A DNA stretch of 64,000 bases, from NCBI RefSeq assembly GCF_902859935.1, contig NZ_CADIKI010000009.1, forward strand, positions 62,001 to 126,000, read 5' to 3'. This document shows, piece by piece, positions 54,117 to 63,170 of this stretch. Positions within the stretch are counted from its first letter, which is position 1. Each line of letters starts with the position of its first letter. The notes beneath the pieces are model-generated. The model saw only the letters and a program-made list of their open reading frames with translations. It had not been told where the DNA came from and searched no databases. Both the position numbers and the translations under genes were made by a program. Origin of the DNA: Paraburkholderia fynbosensis (GTDB lineage: Bacteria; Pseudomonadota; Gammaproteobacteria; Burkholderiales; Burkholderiaceae).

Positions 54117-54146
54117 GATCGCTAACGATCGTCGCTGCAGATCGTT
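54117..54146. promoter_or_regulatory. Overlapping palindromes in the divergent promoter region (candidate GntR operator)
   Basis: GATCG-N4-CGATC (54117-54130) overlaps AACGATC-N9-GATCGTT (54124-54146). The pair lies between the deacetylase gene (start 53999) and the ABC ATPase gene (start 54317), the expected place for the GntR regulator to act. The remaining 54000-54316 shows no gene. Confidence 0.45.
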
Positions 54147-54316
54147 TGCAATATGTGCGCCAACTCGTAGACGTTAGGCCCAACGGTACGTCGGCATTGC
54201 GCGAGCGCCGCGATGCGATGGATGGCACATGTCTTGCATTTGCATCGCATCGCATAGGTGGCGTAGCTGATTTGGCGCGTGCCCCACTGTTCGCCGTTCA
54301 CGAGGACACTTCCTTC

Positions 54317-55375
54317 ATGATTCAGCCTGCTTCAACGGTGCTCGACACTCAAGCCGCCGATATCGAACTGGTCCACGTCTCGAAGCAATACGGCGATTCG
54401 CTGGCCGTCGACGCGATCGACCTGCGCATCGCCGGTGGTCAATACTGCTGCCTGCTCGGACCATCGGGCTGCGGCAAGACCTCCACCCTGCGCATGATCG
54501 CCGGTCATGAATCCGTCTCCGACGGTGACATTCTGATCGCGGGCCGTAACGTCACGCGCGCCGAACCCGCCGCGCGCGGCACCGCGATGGTATTTCAGAA
54601 CTATGCGCTATTCCCGCACCTGAGCGCACTCGACAATGTCGCGTTCAGCCTGAAGATGCGCGGCATCGCGAAGGACGTACGGCGCAAGCGCGCCGCCGAA
54701 CTGCTCGAACTCGTCGCCATGTCCGCGTATGCCGCGCGCAAGCCGGCACAACTCTCCGGCGGCCAGCAGCAACGCGTCGCGCTCGCGCGTGCCTTGCTGA
54801 ATCAGCCGGGCTGCCTGCTGCTCGACGAACCGCTCTCCGCGCTCGACCCGTTCCTGCGCGTGCAGATGCGCGCCGAACTCAAGCGCTGGCAAAAAGAACT
54901 CGGCATCACCTTCGTCCACGTCACGCACTCGCAGGAAGAAGCGATGGCGCTCGCCGATCTCGTCGTGGTGATGAGTCACGGCCGCATCGAACAGAGCGGC
55001 ACGCCGCATGAAGTCTTCAACCGGCCACGTACCGAGTTCGTCGCGCGCTTTCTCGGCGGTCATAACGTCTTCAACACGAACGGGCGCTCGTTTACCGTGC
55101 GCGCGGATCATCTGCGCGTGGTGCCGCATGGCGTCACGCCCGTGCACAACGCCGGTGGCGAGAGCGGCCTGCCCCGCATCGGCGGTGTGCCCTGCAAGGT
55201 CCGTGAAGCCGAGTATCAGGGCACGCATTTGCGCATGACGCTCGATCCGCTCGACGGCTCGCCCGAACTGATCTCGCTCGTGAGCGACGGCGATTACGAC
55301 GCGACGCGGCTCGGCCCCGAGGCGCGCGTGGTGGTCTGGTGGAACGAGCAGGACGCGCATCCGCTCGCGGCCTGA
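54317..55375 (+). CDS. ABC transporter ATPase, spermidine/putrescine (PotA) type
   Basis: 352 residues. Walker A GPSGCGKT near 50, Q-loop FQNYALFPHL, ABC signature LSGGQQQRVALARAL near 145, Walker B LLLDEPLSALDP near 165 and the switch His in THSQEEAMALAD near 200. The C-terminal TOBE region is shorter and altered compared with PotA. It powers import with the two permeases and binding protein downstream. Upstream open frame is ignored; ATG 54317 is preferred. Confidence 0.92.
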   Translation: MIQPASTVLDTQAADIELVHVSKQYGDSLAVDAIDLRIAGGQYCCLLGPSGCGKTSTLRMIAGHESVSDGDILIAGRNVTRAEPAARGTAMVFQNYALFPHLSALDNVAFSLKMRGIAKDVRRKRAAELLELVAMSAYAARKPAQLSGGQQQRVALARALLNQPGCLLLDEPLSALDPFLRVQMRAELKRWQKELGITFVHVTHSQEEAMALADLVVVMSHGRIEQSGTPHEVFNRPRTEFVARFLGGHNVFNTNGRSFTVRADHLRVVPHGVTPVHNAGGESGLPRIGGVPCKVREAEYQGTHLRMTLDPLDGSPELISLVSDGDYDATRLGPEARVVVWWNEQDAHPLAA

Positions 55376-55454
55376 GCGTTTGAACGCGGCCAGCGCGGCG
55401 CAGCGAACAAAAAATCGAATGAGCGTCAATCGAACGTCAACTGAGGAGAAAGCA

Positions 55455-56759
55455 ATGAACGAAACGAACGGGAGTCCGGCAGCGGCAGCAGTGGACGCAA
55501 CGGATGTCAAGGAAAAAGGCCTGTCGCGCCGCACGTTCATCAAGGGTGCGGTGGCGGCGGCCGGCATTGCCGGTTTTCCGTATGTGCATGCGCAGGAAAA
55601 GATCACGTTGCGCTACCTCGGCACGGCGGTCAATCAGAGCGCCGACATCGCGAAGAAATTCAAGGAAGACACCGGCATCGAGATTCAATACGTGCCGGTG
55701 ACCACCGACGACGTCGCCAAGCGCATCATCACGCAACCCAACTCGTTCGATATCGTCGACACCGAATATTTCGCGCTGAAGAAACTGATTCCGGCCGGCA
55801 CGCTCGCGGGCATGGACGCCAAACGCATCAAGCTCGCCGACAAGATCACGCCGGTGCTCACGCGCGGCGAAGTCAACGGCAAGAAGATCGGCGACCAGGG
55901 CACCGCGCCGAAAAAGGTGATGTTCCTCACGGGCCCGCGCTCGACCCAGTTCTCGGCGACGCCGACCGAATGGATGACGCTGATTCCCACCACCTACAAT
56001 GCGGACACGCTCGGCATTCGTCCCGATCTGATCAAGCGGCCGGTGGACAGCTGGGCGGAGCTGCTCAATCCGCAGTTCAAGGGCAAGGCCGCGCTGCTGA
56101 ACATTCCCGCGATCGGCATCATGGATTCGGCGATGGCGATCGAGGCGATGGGCCACATGAAGTACGGCGACAAAGGCAACATGACGAAGGCCGAGATCGA
56201 CCAGACCATCAAGATCCTGATCGAGGCCAAGCATGCCGGCCAGTTCCGCGCGTTCTGGAAGGACTTCAACGAGAGCGTGAATCTGATGGCGTCGGGCGAA
56301 GTCGTGATCCAGTCGATGTGGTCGCCCGCGGTGACGAAGGTGCGCACGATGGGTATCGCATGCAAGTTCCAGCCGCTCAAGGAAGGCTATCGTTCGTGGG
56401 CTTCGGGCTTCGGCTTTCCGCGCTCGCTGCAAGGCAAGAAGCTCGACGCCGCCTATGAGTTCGTCAACTGGTTCCAGGACGGCTGGGCCGGCGCCTACCT
56501 GATGCGCCAGGGCTATTACCCCGGCGTGATCGAAACCGCGAAGACGCACATGCAGCCGTACGAATGGGACTACTGGATCGAAGGCAAGCCCGCCGCGCAG
56601 GACATCAAGGCACCGGACGGCCAGTTGCTCGAAAAGGCCGGCGCGGTGCGCGACGGCGGCTCTTACACGCAGCGCATGAGCGCGATTGCGTGCTGGAACG
56701 CGGTGATGGACGAGAACATCTACATGGTGCAGAAGTGGAACGAGTTCATCGCAGCGTGA
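55455..56759 (+). CDS. Tat-exported periplasmic binding protein of the PotD family
   Basis: 434 residues with a twin-arginine signal (LSRRTFIKGAVAAAG near residue 24) and the PotD-like fold: LRYLGTAVNQSADIAKKF, NSFDIVDTEYFALKKL, and WASGFGFPRSLQGKKLD. It captures the imported solute, probably a polyamine, amino-sugar or related nitrogen compound. GAGGAG lies six bases before the ATG at 55455. The following 144 bases fold into competing hairpins before the first permease, often a means of making more binding protein. Confidence 0.9.
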   Translation: MNETNGSPAAAAVDATDVKEKGLSRRTFIKGAVAAAGIAGFPYVHAQEKITLRYLGTAVNQSADIAKKFKEDTGIEIQYVPVTTDDVAKRIITQPNSFDIVDTEYFALKKLIPAGTLAGMDAKRIKLADKITPVLTRGEVNGKKIGDQGTAPKKVMFLTGPRSTQFSATPTEWMTLIPTTYNADTLGIRPDLIKRPVDSWAELLNPQFKGKAALLNIPAIGIMDSAMAIEAMGHMKYGDKGNMTKAEIDQTIKILIEAKHAGQFRAFWKDFNESVNLMASGEVVIQSMWSPAVTKVRTMGIACKFQPLKEGYRSWASGFGFPRSLQGKKLDAAYEFVNWFQDGWAGAYLMRQGYYPGVIETAKTHMQPYEWDYWIEGKPAAQDIKAPDGQLLEKAGAVRDGGSYTQRMSAIACWNAVMDENIYMVQKWNEFIAA

Positions 56760-56780
56760 TCGAGCGTCACGCCGTGCGTT

Positions 56781-56825
56781 GTGTTTGCCGGTGCATCACG
56801 CGCCGGCGAACACATCGGCAAACAC
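56781..56825 (+). promoter_or_regulatory. Mutually exclusive hairpins between binding protein and permease genes
   Basis: GTGTTTGCCG (56781-56790) can pair with CGGCGAACAC (56804-56813, one G-U pair) or perfectly with CGGCAAACAC (56816-56825). Both cannot form at once. The 22-55 base gap after the binding-protein stop suits an mRNA stability or attenuation element. Confidence 0.5.
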
Positions 56826-56903
56826 GGCGCCGGTTCGCCGCGTAGAGATTTCTCCGCGCGCGGCACTACAGCCGCGCACGTCAATCGATAGACACACCCG
56901 CCC

Positions 56904-57818
56904 ATGGCAACGATCGACCTTCCCTCGCTCACGCAGGACGCGCCCGTCAAACATCGCCGCGCACCGGCATGGTTGCAGGCGACGCCGCTGTCGCTGACGT
57001 TCCTGCTATTTTTCATCGTGCCGCTGGTGATCACGCTGATCGTCAGCTTCTGGGACTTCAACGAATATCAGATCATTCCGGCGTTCACTCTGAAGAACTA
57101 CGCGGCGATTTTCGACGGCTGTTCGTCGATGACCGACGTCTGCGTGACCTTCAAGACCTACTGGTCGACGCTCAAGTTCTGCGCGATCGTGTGGGCCGTG
57201 ACCTTGCTGCTGGGGTTTTCGATCGCGTACTTTCTCGCGTTCCACGTCCGCACGACGAGCATGCAGACGGTACTGTTCCTCGTCTGTACGATTCCGTTCT
57301 GGACTTCCAACGTGATCCGGATGATTTCGTGGATGCCGCTGCTCGGCCGCAACGGCCTCGTGAATCAGGCGCTGCTCGGCGCGCATCTGATCCATCAGCC
57401 GCTCGAATGGCTGCTGTATTCGAACTTTTCGGTAGTGCTCGCGTTCGTGCATCTGTACACGTTCTTCATGATCGTGCCGATCTTCAACGCGATGATGCGT
57501 ATCGACCGCTCGCTGCTCGAAGCCGCGCGCGATGCCGGCGCGAGCGGCTGGCAGGTGGTGCGCGACGTGGTCCTGCCGTTGTCGAAGACCGGCATCGTGA
57601 TCGGCTCGATCTTCGTGATCACGATCGTGATGGGCGACTTCCTGACCGTCGGCGTGATGGGCGGGCAGCAGATCGCGTCGGTCGGCAAGATCATTCAGGT
57701 GCAGACCGGCTACCTGCAATTTCCCGCCGCGGCGGCCAACGCGATCATTCTGCTCGCCGTCGTGCTGATGATCGTGTGGGGTTTGACGCGCGTCGTCGAT
57801 ATTCGCAAGGAGCTGTGA
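56904..57818 (+). CDS. ABC transporter permease, PotB-like
   Basis: 304 residues with six membrane segments; the first is TPLSLTFLLFFIVPLVITLI near residue 30 and the ATPase-contacting EAA loop is LLEAARDAGASGWQVVRDVV near 205. It is the first transmembrane subunit of the importer. The stop is two bases before the second permease. Confidence 0.92.
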   Translation: MATIDLPSLTQDAPVKHRRAPAWLQATPLSLTFLLFFIVPLVITLIVSFWDFNEYQIIPAFTLKNYAAIFDGCSSMTDVCVTFKTYWSTLKFCAIVWAVTLLLGFSIAYFLAFHVRTTSMQTVLFLVCTIPFWTSNVIRMISWMPLLGRNGLVNQALLGAHLIHQPLEWLLYSNFSVVLAFVHLYTFFMIVPIFNAMMRIDRSLLEAARDAGASGWQVVRDVVLPLSKTGIVIGSIFVITIVMGDFLTVGVMGGQQIASVGKIIQVQTGYLQFPAAAANAIILLAVVLMIVWGLTRVVDIRKEL

Positions 57819-57820
57819 AA

Positions 57821-58726
57821 ATGCAGACCATTCGCGTCAAACATCGTGAACGCCGTCCGGCCAGTTTCTACTGGCTCGCGCTGCTGTTCGGCCTGTTCGT
57901 GCTGTTCCTGTACGGACCGGTGATCACGATTTTCATTCTGTCGTTTCAGGGCCCCGAGGGCGGTCTGACGTTCCCGATGCGTGGTGTTTCGCTGCACTGG
58001 TTCGCGGTGCTGCGCAACGGCGTCGCCGATATCGACATCTGGGCCGCATTCGGCCGGTCCGTGCGACTCGCTTTGGTGGTCACGGTGCTGACGGTGGTGT
58101 TCTCGGTGGCCGCGGGCCTCGCGTTCCGTCGAAAATTTCGCGGCGATACGGCAGTGTTCTATGTGTCGGTGGCAAGTCTGATCATGCCGTCGATCATCGT
58201 GTCGCTCGGTATCGGCCTGACGTTCCGGCTGCTGGATAACGGCGTGAAGTACCTCGCGTCGGCGTGGGGCTATCAGTCGTTTGCCGATGGCTATACGACC
58301 TCGATGGGCCTCTTCACGTCCGCGCTCGGCGCGCATCTGACGTGGACGCTGCCGTTCGGCTTGCTGGTGATGTTCGCGGTGTTCAACCGCTTCAATCCGG
58401 CTTACGAGGAGGCGTCGCGCGATCTGGGCGCGACACCGTGGCAGAGCTTCCGGCATGTCGTGCTGCCGATCATCGGGCCTTCGGTGGTCGGCGTGGCGAT
58501 GTTCGGCTTCACGCTGTCATGGGACGAGATCGCCCGCACCTCGCAGGCAATCGGCGACCAGAACACACTGCCGCTCGAACTGCAGGGCCTCACGACGTCG
58601 GTGACGACGCCGGTCATCTACGCGCTCGGCACGATGACGACCGTGTTGTCGTTCACGGTGATGGGCACCTGTCTGCTTGCGGTGAAGCTGCTGGCGCGCC
58701 GGCGTACGGCGGCGGCGCTCAAATAA
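57821..58726 (+). CDS. ABC transporter permease, PotC-like
   Basis: 301 residues with six membrane segments, beginning FYWLALLFGLFVLFLYGPVI; the EAA loop is YEEASRDLGATPWQSFRHVV near 200. It completes the transporter with PotB-like and ATPase subunits. The long upstream frame overlaps the first permease and is not used; ATG 57821 follows AAGGAG. Confidence 0.92.
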   Translation: MQTIRVKHRERRPASFYWLALLFGLFVLFLYGPVITIFILSFQGPEGGLTFPMRGVSLHWFAVLRNGVADIDIWAAFGRSVRLALVVTVLTVVFSVAAGLAFRRKFRGDTAVFYVSVASLIMPSIIVSLGIGLTFRLLDNGVKYLASAWGYQSFADGYTTSMGLFTSALGAHLTWTLPFGLLVMFAVFNRFNPAYEEASRDLGATPWQSFRHVVLPIIGPSVVGVAMFGFTLSWDEIARTSQAIGDQNTLPLELQGLTTSVTTPVIYALGTMTTVLSFTVMGTCLLAVKLLARRRTAAALK

Positions 58727-58863
58727 AAGCAGCGCGGCCGTGCATGCGAGATCCATTGCATGCGCTGTGCTAAGAATCGGCGAAATACTTCGTTGCTGGC
58801 GCCCTGCGTCCTCCCGTACCGTACTCCGATTGCGCCGCGTACGCGCTTCATTTCGGAGAACAC

Positions 58864-60120
58864 ATGTCAGCCGTTCAGTCGCAACACAGCCCGCTTCACC
58901 CCGTCGCCGACGCCGCTCAACTGTTCGGCGACGACCCGCTGACCCGCCGCTTCGCGCCGGTCTTCGCGCGCATCGCCGAAGGCGCGGTGCAGCGCGAGCA
59001 ACATCGCGAACTTGCCTACGAACCGGTGGAATGGCTGCGTGAAGCCGGTTACACGCGGCTGCGCGTGCCGCAACAATACGGCGGCGAAGGCGTCTCGCTC
59101 GCGCAGTTCTTCGCGCTGGTCACGCGCCTCGGCGAAGCCGACTCGAATCTGCCGCAAATCTTGCGCGTGCATGGCGGCTTTATCGAATCGCTGCTGGAAT
59201 ACGGCGACGCGGCGCTGCGCGACCGATGGCTCACGCGCGTGGCCCAAGGGCAGATTGTCGGCGGCGCGGTGTCCGAGCGCACCGGCGTGACCAACAACAG
59301 CGTGCGTCTCACGCAGACCGACGGTGCGTGGCATCTCGACGGCGAGAAGTACTACACCACCGGCACGCTCTACGCCGACTGGGTGGACGTCACCGCGCAC
59401 GACGGTCAGAGCGACGTGCGCGTGCTCGTCAAGGCCGATACGCCGGGCGTCGAGCGTATCGACGACTGGGACGGCTTCGGCCAGCGGCTGACCGGCAGCG
59501 GGACCGCGCGTTTCGAGCGCGTGCCTGTTTCACCCGACAATCTGTACCGCCGCTACCATGCGTGCGAACCACGCCGCAACAGCCTGCTGACCGCGTACTA
59601 TCAGGCGCTGCACGTCGCCAACCTCGCGGGTATCAGCCGGGCGGCGCTGCGCGACGCAGTGACCTTCACGCAGGCCAGAACCAGAACCTTCGGGATCCCA
59701 GGCGAATCGAGCCCGCGCGACAATCCGCTCGTGCATCGCGTGGTCGGCCGCCTTGCGAGTCTCGCTTACTCGACGCAGAGCATCAGCGCAGCGCTTGCGC
59801 GTGCAATCGACGAGGTTTCAGTGGCGCGTGCCGAGGGCCGCACCGATGAGCAAACCTATATCCGCCTCGACATCCAGACCTTTCAGGCGCAGCAGATCGT
59901 CATCGAGCAAACGCTGCAAGCGGCCACGCTGCTGTTCGAAGTGGGCGGCGCATCGGCCACCAGCGAATCGCGCCGCTTCGACCGCTACTGGCGCAATGCG
60001 CGGGTGCTCGCGTCGCACAATCCGGCGATCATTCGCGAAGCCGCGATCGGTGACTTCTATCTGAACGGGAAGGCGCACAACGAACGGTTCGGCGTCGCGC
60101 GTGAAGGCTCGCCCGCTTGA
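58864..60120 (+). CDS. Acyl-CoA dehydrogenase-fold FMNH2 monooxygenase (DszC/SfnC-like)
   Basis: 418 residues with the acyl-CoA dehydrogenase fold: helical N-domain (GYTRLRVPQQYGGEGVSLA near 60), beta domain with GAVSERTGVTNNSVRLTQ near 137 and KYYTTGTLYADWVD, and helical C-domain. The glutamate that acts as base in true acyl-CoA dehydrogenases is not obvious. The closest family is the DszC/SfnC/MsuC flavin monooxygenases that act on organosulfur compounds. A flavin reductase at 51.7 kb and an SsuD-like enzyme at 61.4 kb fit a sulfur-scavenging role, an inference. Confidence 0.8.
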   Translation: MSAVQSQHSPLHPVADAAQLFGDDPLTRRFAPVFARIAEGAVQREQHRELAYEPVEWLREAGYTRLRVPQQYGGEGVSLAQFFALVTRLGEADSNLPQILRVHGGFIESLLEYGDAALRDRWLTRVAQGQIVGGAVSERTGVTNNSVRLTQTDGAWHLDGEKYYTTGTLYADWVDVTAHDGQSDVRVLVKADTPGVERIDDWDGFGQRLTGSGTARFERVPVSPDNLYRRYHACEPRRNSLLTAYYQALHVANLAGISRAALRDAVTFTQARTRTFGIPGESSPRDNPLVHRVVGRLASLAYSTQSISAALARAIDEVSVARAEGRTDEQTYIRLDIQTFQAQQIVIEQTLQAATLLFEVGGASATSESRRFDRYWRNARVLASHNPAIIREAAIGDFYLNGKAHNERFGVAREGSPA

Positions 60121-60152
60121 TGCGCTCGACTGAGTGACCCGCGTGCACTGTT

Positions 60153-60170
60153 CGGCACAGGACTGTGCCG
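60153..60170. terminator. Hairpin between convergent genes
   Basis: CGGCACA (60153-60159) and TGTGCCG (60164-60170) form a perfect seven-base stem with a GGAC loop, midway between two convergent stop codons. No T-tract on either side, so termination is possible but not certain. Confidence 0.4.
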
Positions 60171-60183
60171 GACAATGCCTTGC

Positions 60184-61158
60184 TTACTTCGCCGGCGGCG
60201 TCCAGATCCGGATGTCGGTCGCCTTCAGTGCAGCGGGGATAAGTCCGGCTGCGCGATACGTATCCGCGATACGCTGTTGTTCCGCCAACTGATCGCGCTG
60301 CACCGGCACGATGTCATAGCTGCGGCGGCTATTGGCGAGTTCGACCGTCGGCGCGGGAATGTTCCCCCACATCGGACCGAGAATCTGCGCGGCGTCCTGC
60401 GGATGCGCCTTGACCCATTTGCCGGTCGTGTTCAGTTCGTCGAATACGACGCGCAGCACGTCCGGATGCTTGTCCGCGAACGAGGTGGTCGCCATATAGA
60501 AGCGGTTGTATTGCGCCACCCCGCTGGAGCCGTCGGCGATCACGCGCACATGCGTATCACGCTGCTGCGCGGCGAGGAACGGGTCCCAGATCGCCCATGC
60601 GTCGATGTTGCCGCCGCGAAACGCGGCGAGCGCGTCGGGCGCTTCCAGATAGCGCACCTGAACGTCGTTGATCGTCATTCCCGCTTTGGCCAAGGTGCTC
60701 AGCAACAGGTAATTGCAACCCGAGCCTTTCGCCACCGCGACGCGTTTGCCCTTCAGGTCCGCCACCGAGCGGATCGGCGAATCCGGCGGCACGATGATCG
60801 CTTGGGCCGTCGGCGCCGCGGTTTCCTCTGCGTAGTAAGTCAGCGGCGCGTTGGCGGCCTGCGTGAAAAGCGCGAACGCATCGGCAACGTCCGCATGCAG
60901 ATCCACACTGCCCGCGTTCAGCGATTGCAGCAGGCCCGTCGAGAACTCGTGCCAGCTCACGTCATAGCCGAGCGGTTTGAGCTTTTTCTCTAATGCACCG
61001 GTGCGCTTGAGCAGAATGAACAGCGTCGACGAACGCTGATAGCTGATCGAGACCGTTTCGTTGGCTTGCACGAGGCCGGCGGACAGCACCCCGCCGATCA
61101 ACGTCAATGACACGCAAGCGTGCCGCAGGCGGCGAGAGCCGGAGAAAGTGAAATGCAT
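60184..61158 (-). CDS. Sulfonate/taurine-type ABC substrate-binding protein (SsuA-like)
   Basis: 324 residues with a signal peptide (about 1-32, cleavage after VQA) and the SsuA/ThiY-like fold: SISYQRSSTLFILLKRTGAL, then GKRVAVAKGSGCNYLLL near 135 and AIWDPFLAAQQ near 190. It would bind an aliphatic sulfonate or similar sulfur compound in the periplasm. No ATPase or permease partner is in this window. ATG 61158 is preferred over one at 61221 since it gives a normal signal peptide. It is divergent from the SsuD-like gene. Confidence 0.85.
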   Translation of the reverse strand: MHFTFSGSRRLRHACVSLTLIGGVLSAGLVQANETVSISYQRSSTLFILLKRTGALEKKLKPLGYDVSWHEFSTGLLQSLNAGSVDLHADVADAFALFTQAANAPLTYYAEETAAPTAQAIIVPPDSPIRSVADLKGKRVAVAKGSGCNYLLLSTLAKAGMTINDVQVRYLEAPDALAAFRGGNIDAWAIWDPFLAAQQRDTHVRVIADGSSGVAQYNRFYMATTSFADKHPDVLRVVFDELNTTGKWVKAHPQDAAQILGPMWGNIPAPTVELANSRRSYDIVPVQRDQLAEQQRIADTYRAAGLIPAALKATDIRIWTPPAK

Positions 61159-61349
61159 GGATCGAATTCCCGGGAAGTTAGACGCAATCGGCGAATATAT
61201 AAAAGTTCGCAGCATGTCCATAGACCGATTTCATCGAACGATATAGACAGAAATTGGAACGCGTGGCGGCGGCATCGCGCATCATTCAATGCTTTGATGC
61301 GAGTCGCAACGAATCGCAAGTCCCGCTTTTCCGTGGAGATTTCTGCTTT

Positions 61350-62408
61350 ATGTCGACACTGCCTCCGCGCTTCGGCGTCTGGGCGCTGGTTCATGGCAGC
61401 CGCGCCGCACTGCAGGATCCCGATGAACCGTACGACGCGTCATGGGCGCGCAACAAAGCGCTCGTGCTCGAAGCCGAGCGCCTTGGCTACGACTCGGTGC
61501 TCATCGCCCAACATACGATCAATCCGCACAATCCCGACTTCGATCAGCTCGAAGCGTGGACCGCGTCGGCCGCGCTCGCGGCGTTGACCGAACGCATCGA
61601 AATCATCGCGGCCATCAAGCCTTACCTGTATCACCCGGTGGTATTGGCGAAAATGGCGCAGCAGATCGAGCACATCAGCGGCGGGCGCTTCGCAATCAAT
61701 CTCGTCAATGCGTGGAATCGCCCGGAGCTGGAGCGTGCCGGCATCGGTTTCGCGGAGCACGACGCGCGTTATGCGTATGGGCGCGAGTGGATCACGGTGG
61801 TCGACGCGTTGCTGCGTGGCGAACGCACGCGTTTTCACGGCGAACACTTTAATGTGGATGACTATCTATTGCGCCCTGCCGATCCGTATCGCGAACGACC
61901 GCTCATCTACGTGGGCGGCGAATCGGAGCCGGCGCGCCAGCTGGTCGCCGACAAAGGCGACGTGTGGTTCATCAACGGTCAGCCGTTGGCGGACGTCGAA
62001 GCGCTGATCGCCGAGCTGCGCGCCCGCCGACGGCCCACCGCACATGCACCGTTGCGTTTCGGCCTGTCGGCATTCGTGATCGCGCGTGAAACCGACGACG
62101 ACGCAACCCGGCACCTCGACCATCTGTTCGCACTGGCCACCAAGGATGCGCCACTGCGCGCGCAGCAGAAATCGAACATCGACCCGAAGGCGGTGATGTT
62201 CCAGACCTTCGCGCAAACGCCGCGCGTCGGCTCGAACGGCGGCACGGCGGCGGGACTGGTCGGCAGCTATGACACGGTCGCCGAGCGCATGGCCCGCTTT
62301 CACCGCGCCGGGATCGAATTGTTCATGCTGCAATTCCAGCCGTTCGAGCACGACATGCGCCGCTTTGCGGAAGAAGTAGCGCCGCGCGTGCGGCGCCTGA
62401 CTCGGTGA
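61350..62408 (+). CDS. Luciferase-like FMNH2-dependent monooxygenase (SsuD/SfnG-like)
   Basis: 352 residues of the bacterial luciferase TIM-barrel family: FGVWALVHGSRAAL at the N-terminus, LERLGYDSVLIAQHTINPHN near 40, ERIEIIAAIKPYLYHPVVLA near 85, and SGGRFAINLVNAWNRPEL near 112. Relatives desulfonate alkanesulfonates (SsuD) or convert dimethyl sulfone (SfnG), releasing an aldehyde and sulfite or sulfinate. It needs a flavin reductase. The family is firm; exact substrate is not. Confidence 0.85.
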   Translation: MSTLPPRFGVWALVHGSRAALQDPDEPYDASWARNKALVLEAERLGYDSVLIAQHTINPHNPDFDQLEAWTASAALAALTERIEIIAAIKPYLYHPVVLAKMAQQIEHISGGRFAINLVNAWNRPELERAGIGFAEHDARYAYGREWITVVDALLRGERTRFHGEHFNVDDYLLRPADPYRERPLIYVGGESEPARQLVADKGDVWFINGQPLADVEALIAELRARRRPTAHAPLRFGLSAFVIARETDDDATRHLDHLFALATKDAPLRAQQKSNIDPKAVMFQTFAQTPRVGSNGGTAAGLVGSYDTVAERMARFHRAGIELFMLQFQPFEHDMRRFAEEVAPRVRRLTR

Positions 62409-62522
62409 GCGGCCGACCGGCCGCTACGGTAACGCGCGATGTCCGGCTTGATGCTTCGATGTGGCACAGTATCGTCTGCGCACGCGTAGTGCTTGCGCAG
62501 ACGAACCGCCCCGACAAGCACC

Positions 62523-63041
62523 ATGACGACACTGCCCGCCTACGAGCCCCCGGTCGACGAAAACCAGCTTCTGCTGAAATGGATTCGCCGCGCGCGCGAA
62601 TCCCAGATGAGCCACTACGACATGGCCGATCTGCTATCGGCGCGCGACCGCCAGGTCGGCTGGCTGGCGACAGCCCTGACCGCGTTCGTGGGGACCGCCG
62701 TGTTCGCGTCGTTCGCGCTGACGGCGGTGTCGTTTGAACAACGGCTCTTCGTTGGGCTCGTGAGCGTCGCGGCCGTCGTCTCCGCCGCGTTGAAACTGTT
62801 CCTGCGCTACGCGGAGCGCGCGGAGAAACACCGCGCGGCCGGTGCGCGCTATGGCGCCGTGCGTCGCAGGCTCGAAGCCGTATTCGCCGGCGACGCCGAC
62901 GCGCGCGACGGCCACTACCTCACCGCGATTCGCGACGAGCTCGACCGGCTTGCCCAGGATTCGCCGAACGTGCCGCCGCGCATCTTTTATCGCACCCAAC
63001 GCATGCTGTCGACAAACACCCAGCGCAGCCGTGATGCGTGA
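62523..63041 (+). CDS. SLATT-domain two-helix membrane protein
   Basis: 172 residues with a cytoplasmic N-terminal helix (WIRRARESQMSHYDMADLLS), two membrane helices at about 47-68 and 76-96, and a cytoplasmic C-terminal helical region (RYAERAEKHRAAGARYGAVR). This layout is the SLATT domain, which in many bacteria is a pore-forming effector beside nucleotide-synthesising defence genes. No cyclase, SLOG or other partner is next to it, so its role here is unknown. The frame begins at 62493 but ATG 62523 matches the family. Confidence 0.75.
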   Translation: MTTLPAYEPPVDENQLLLKWIRRARESQMSHYDMADLLSARDRQVGWLATALTAFVGTAVFASFALTAVSFEQRLFVGLVSVAAVVSAALKLFLRYAERAEKHRAAGARYGAVRRRLEAVFAGDADARDGHYLTAIRDELDRLAQDSPNVPPRIFYRTQRMLSTNTQRSRDA

Positions 63042-63170
63042 GCCGTCGGTCTTCAGCCCTCGCCACTGCGGCGCCGGCATGCCGTACTGACGATCGCTTG
63101 CGTCGAACGGCCGACTGCGCGATGGTGGTTTTGCAGAAAGACCACGACGCGGCCCCGCTCCAATATTCGC

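Noticed and set aside
62408..62425. Hairpin AGCGGCC-GACC-GGCCGCT directly at the SsuD-like stop
   Set aside because: Perfect seven-base stem but no T-tract; in such GC-rich DNA it may be chance, so it was not listed as a terminator.
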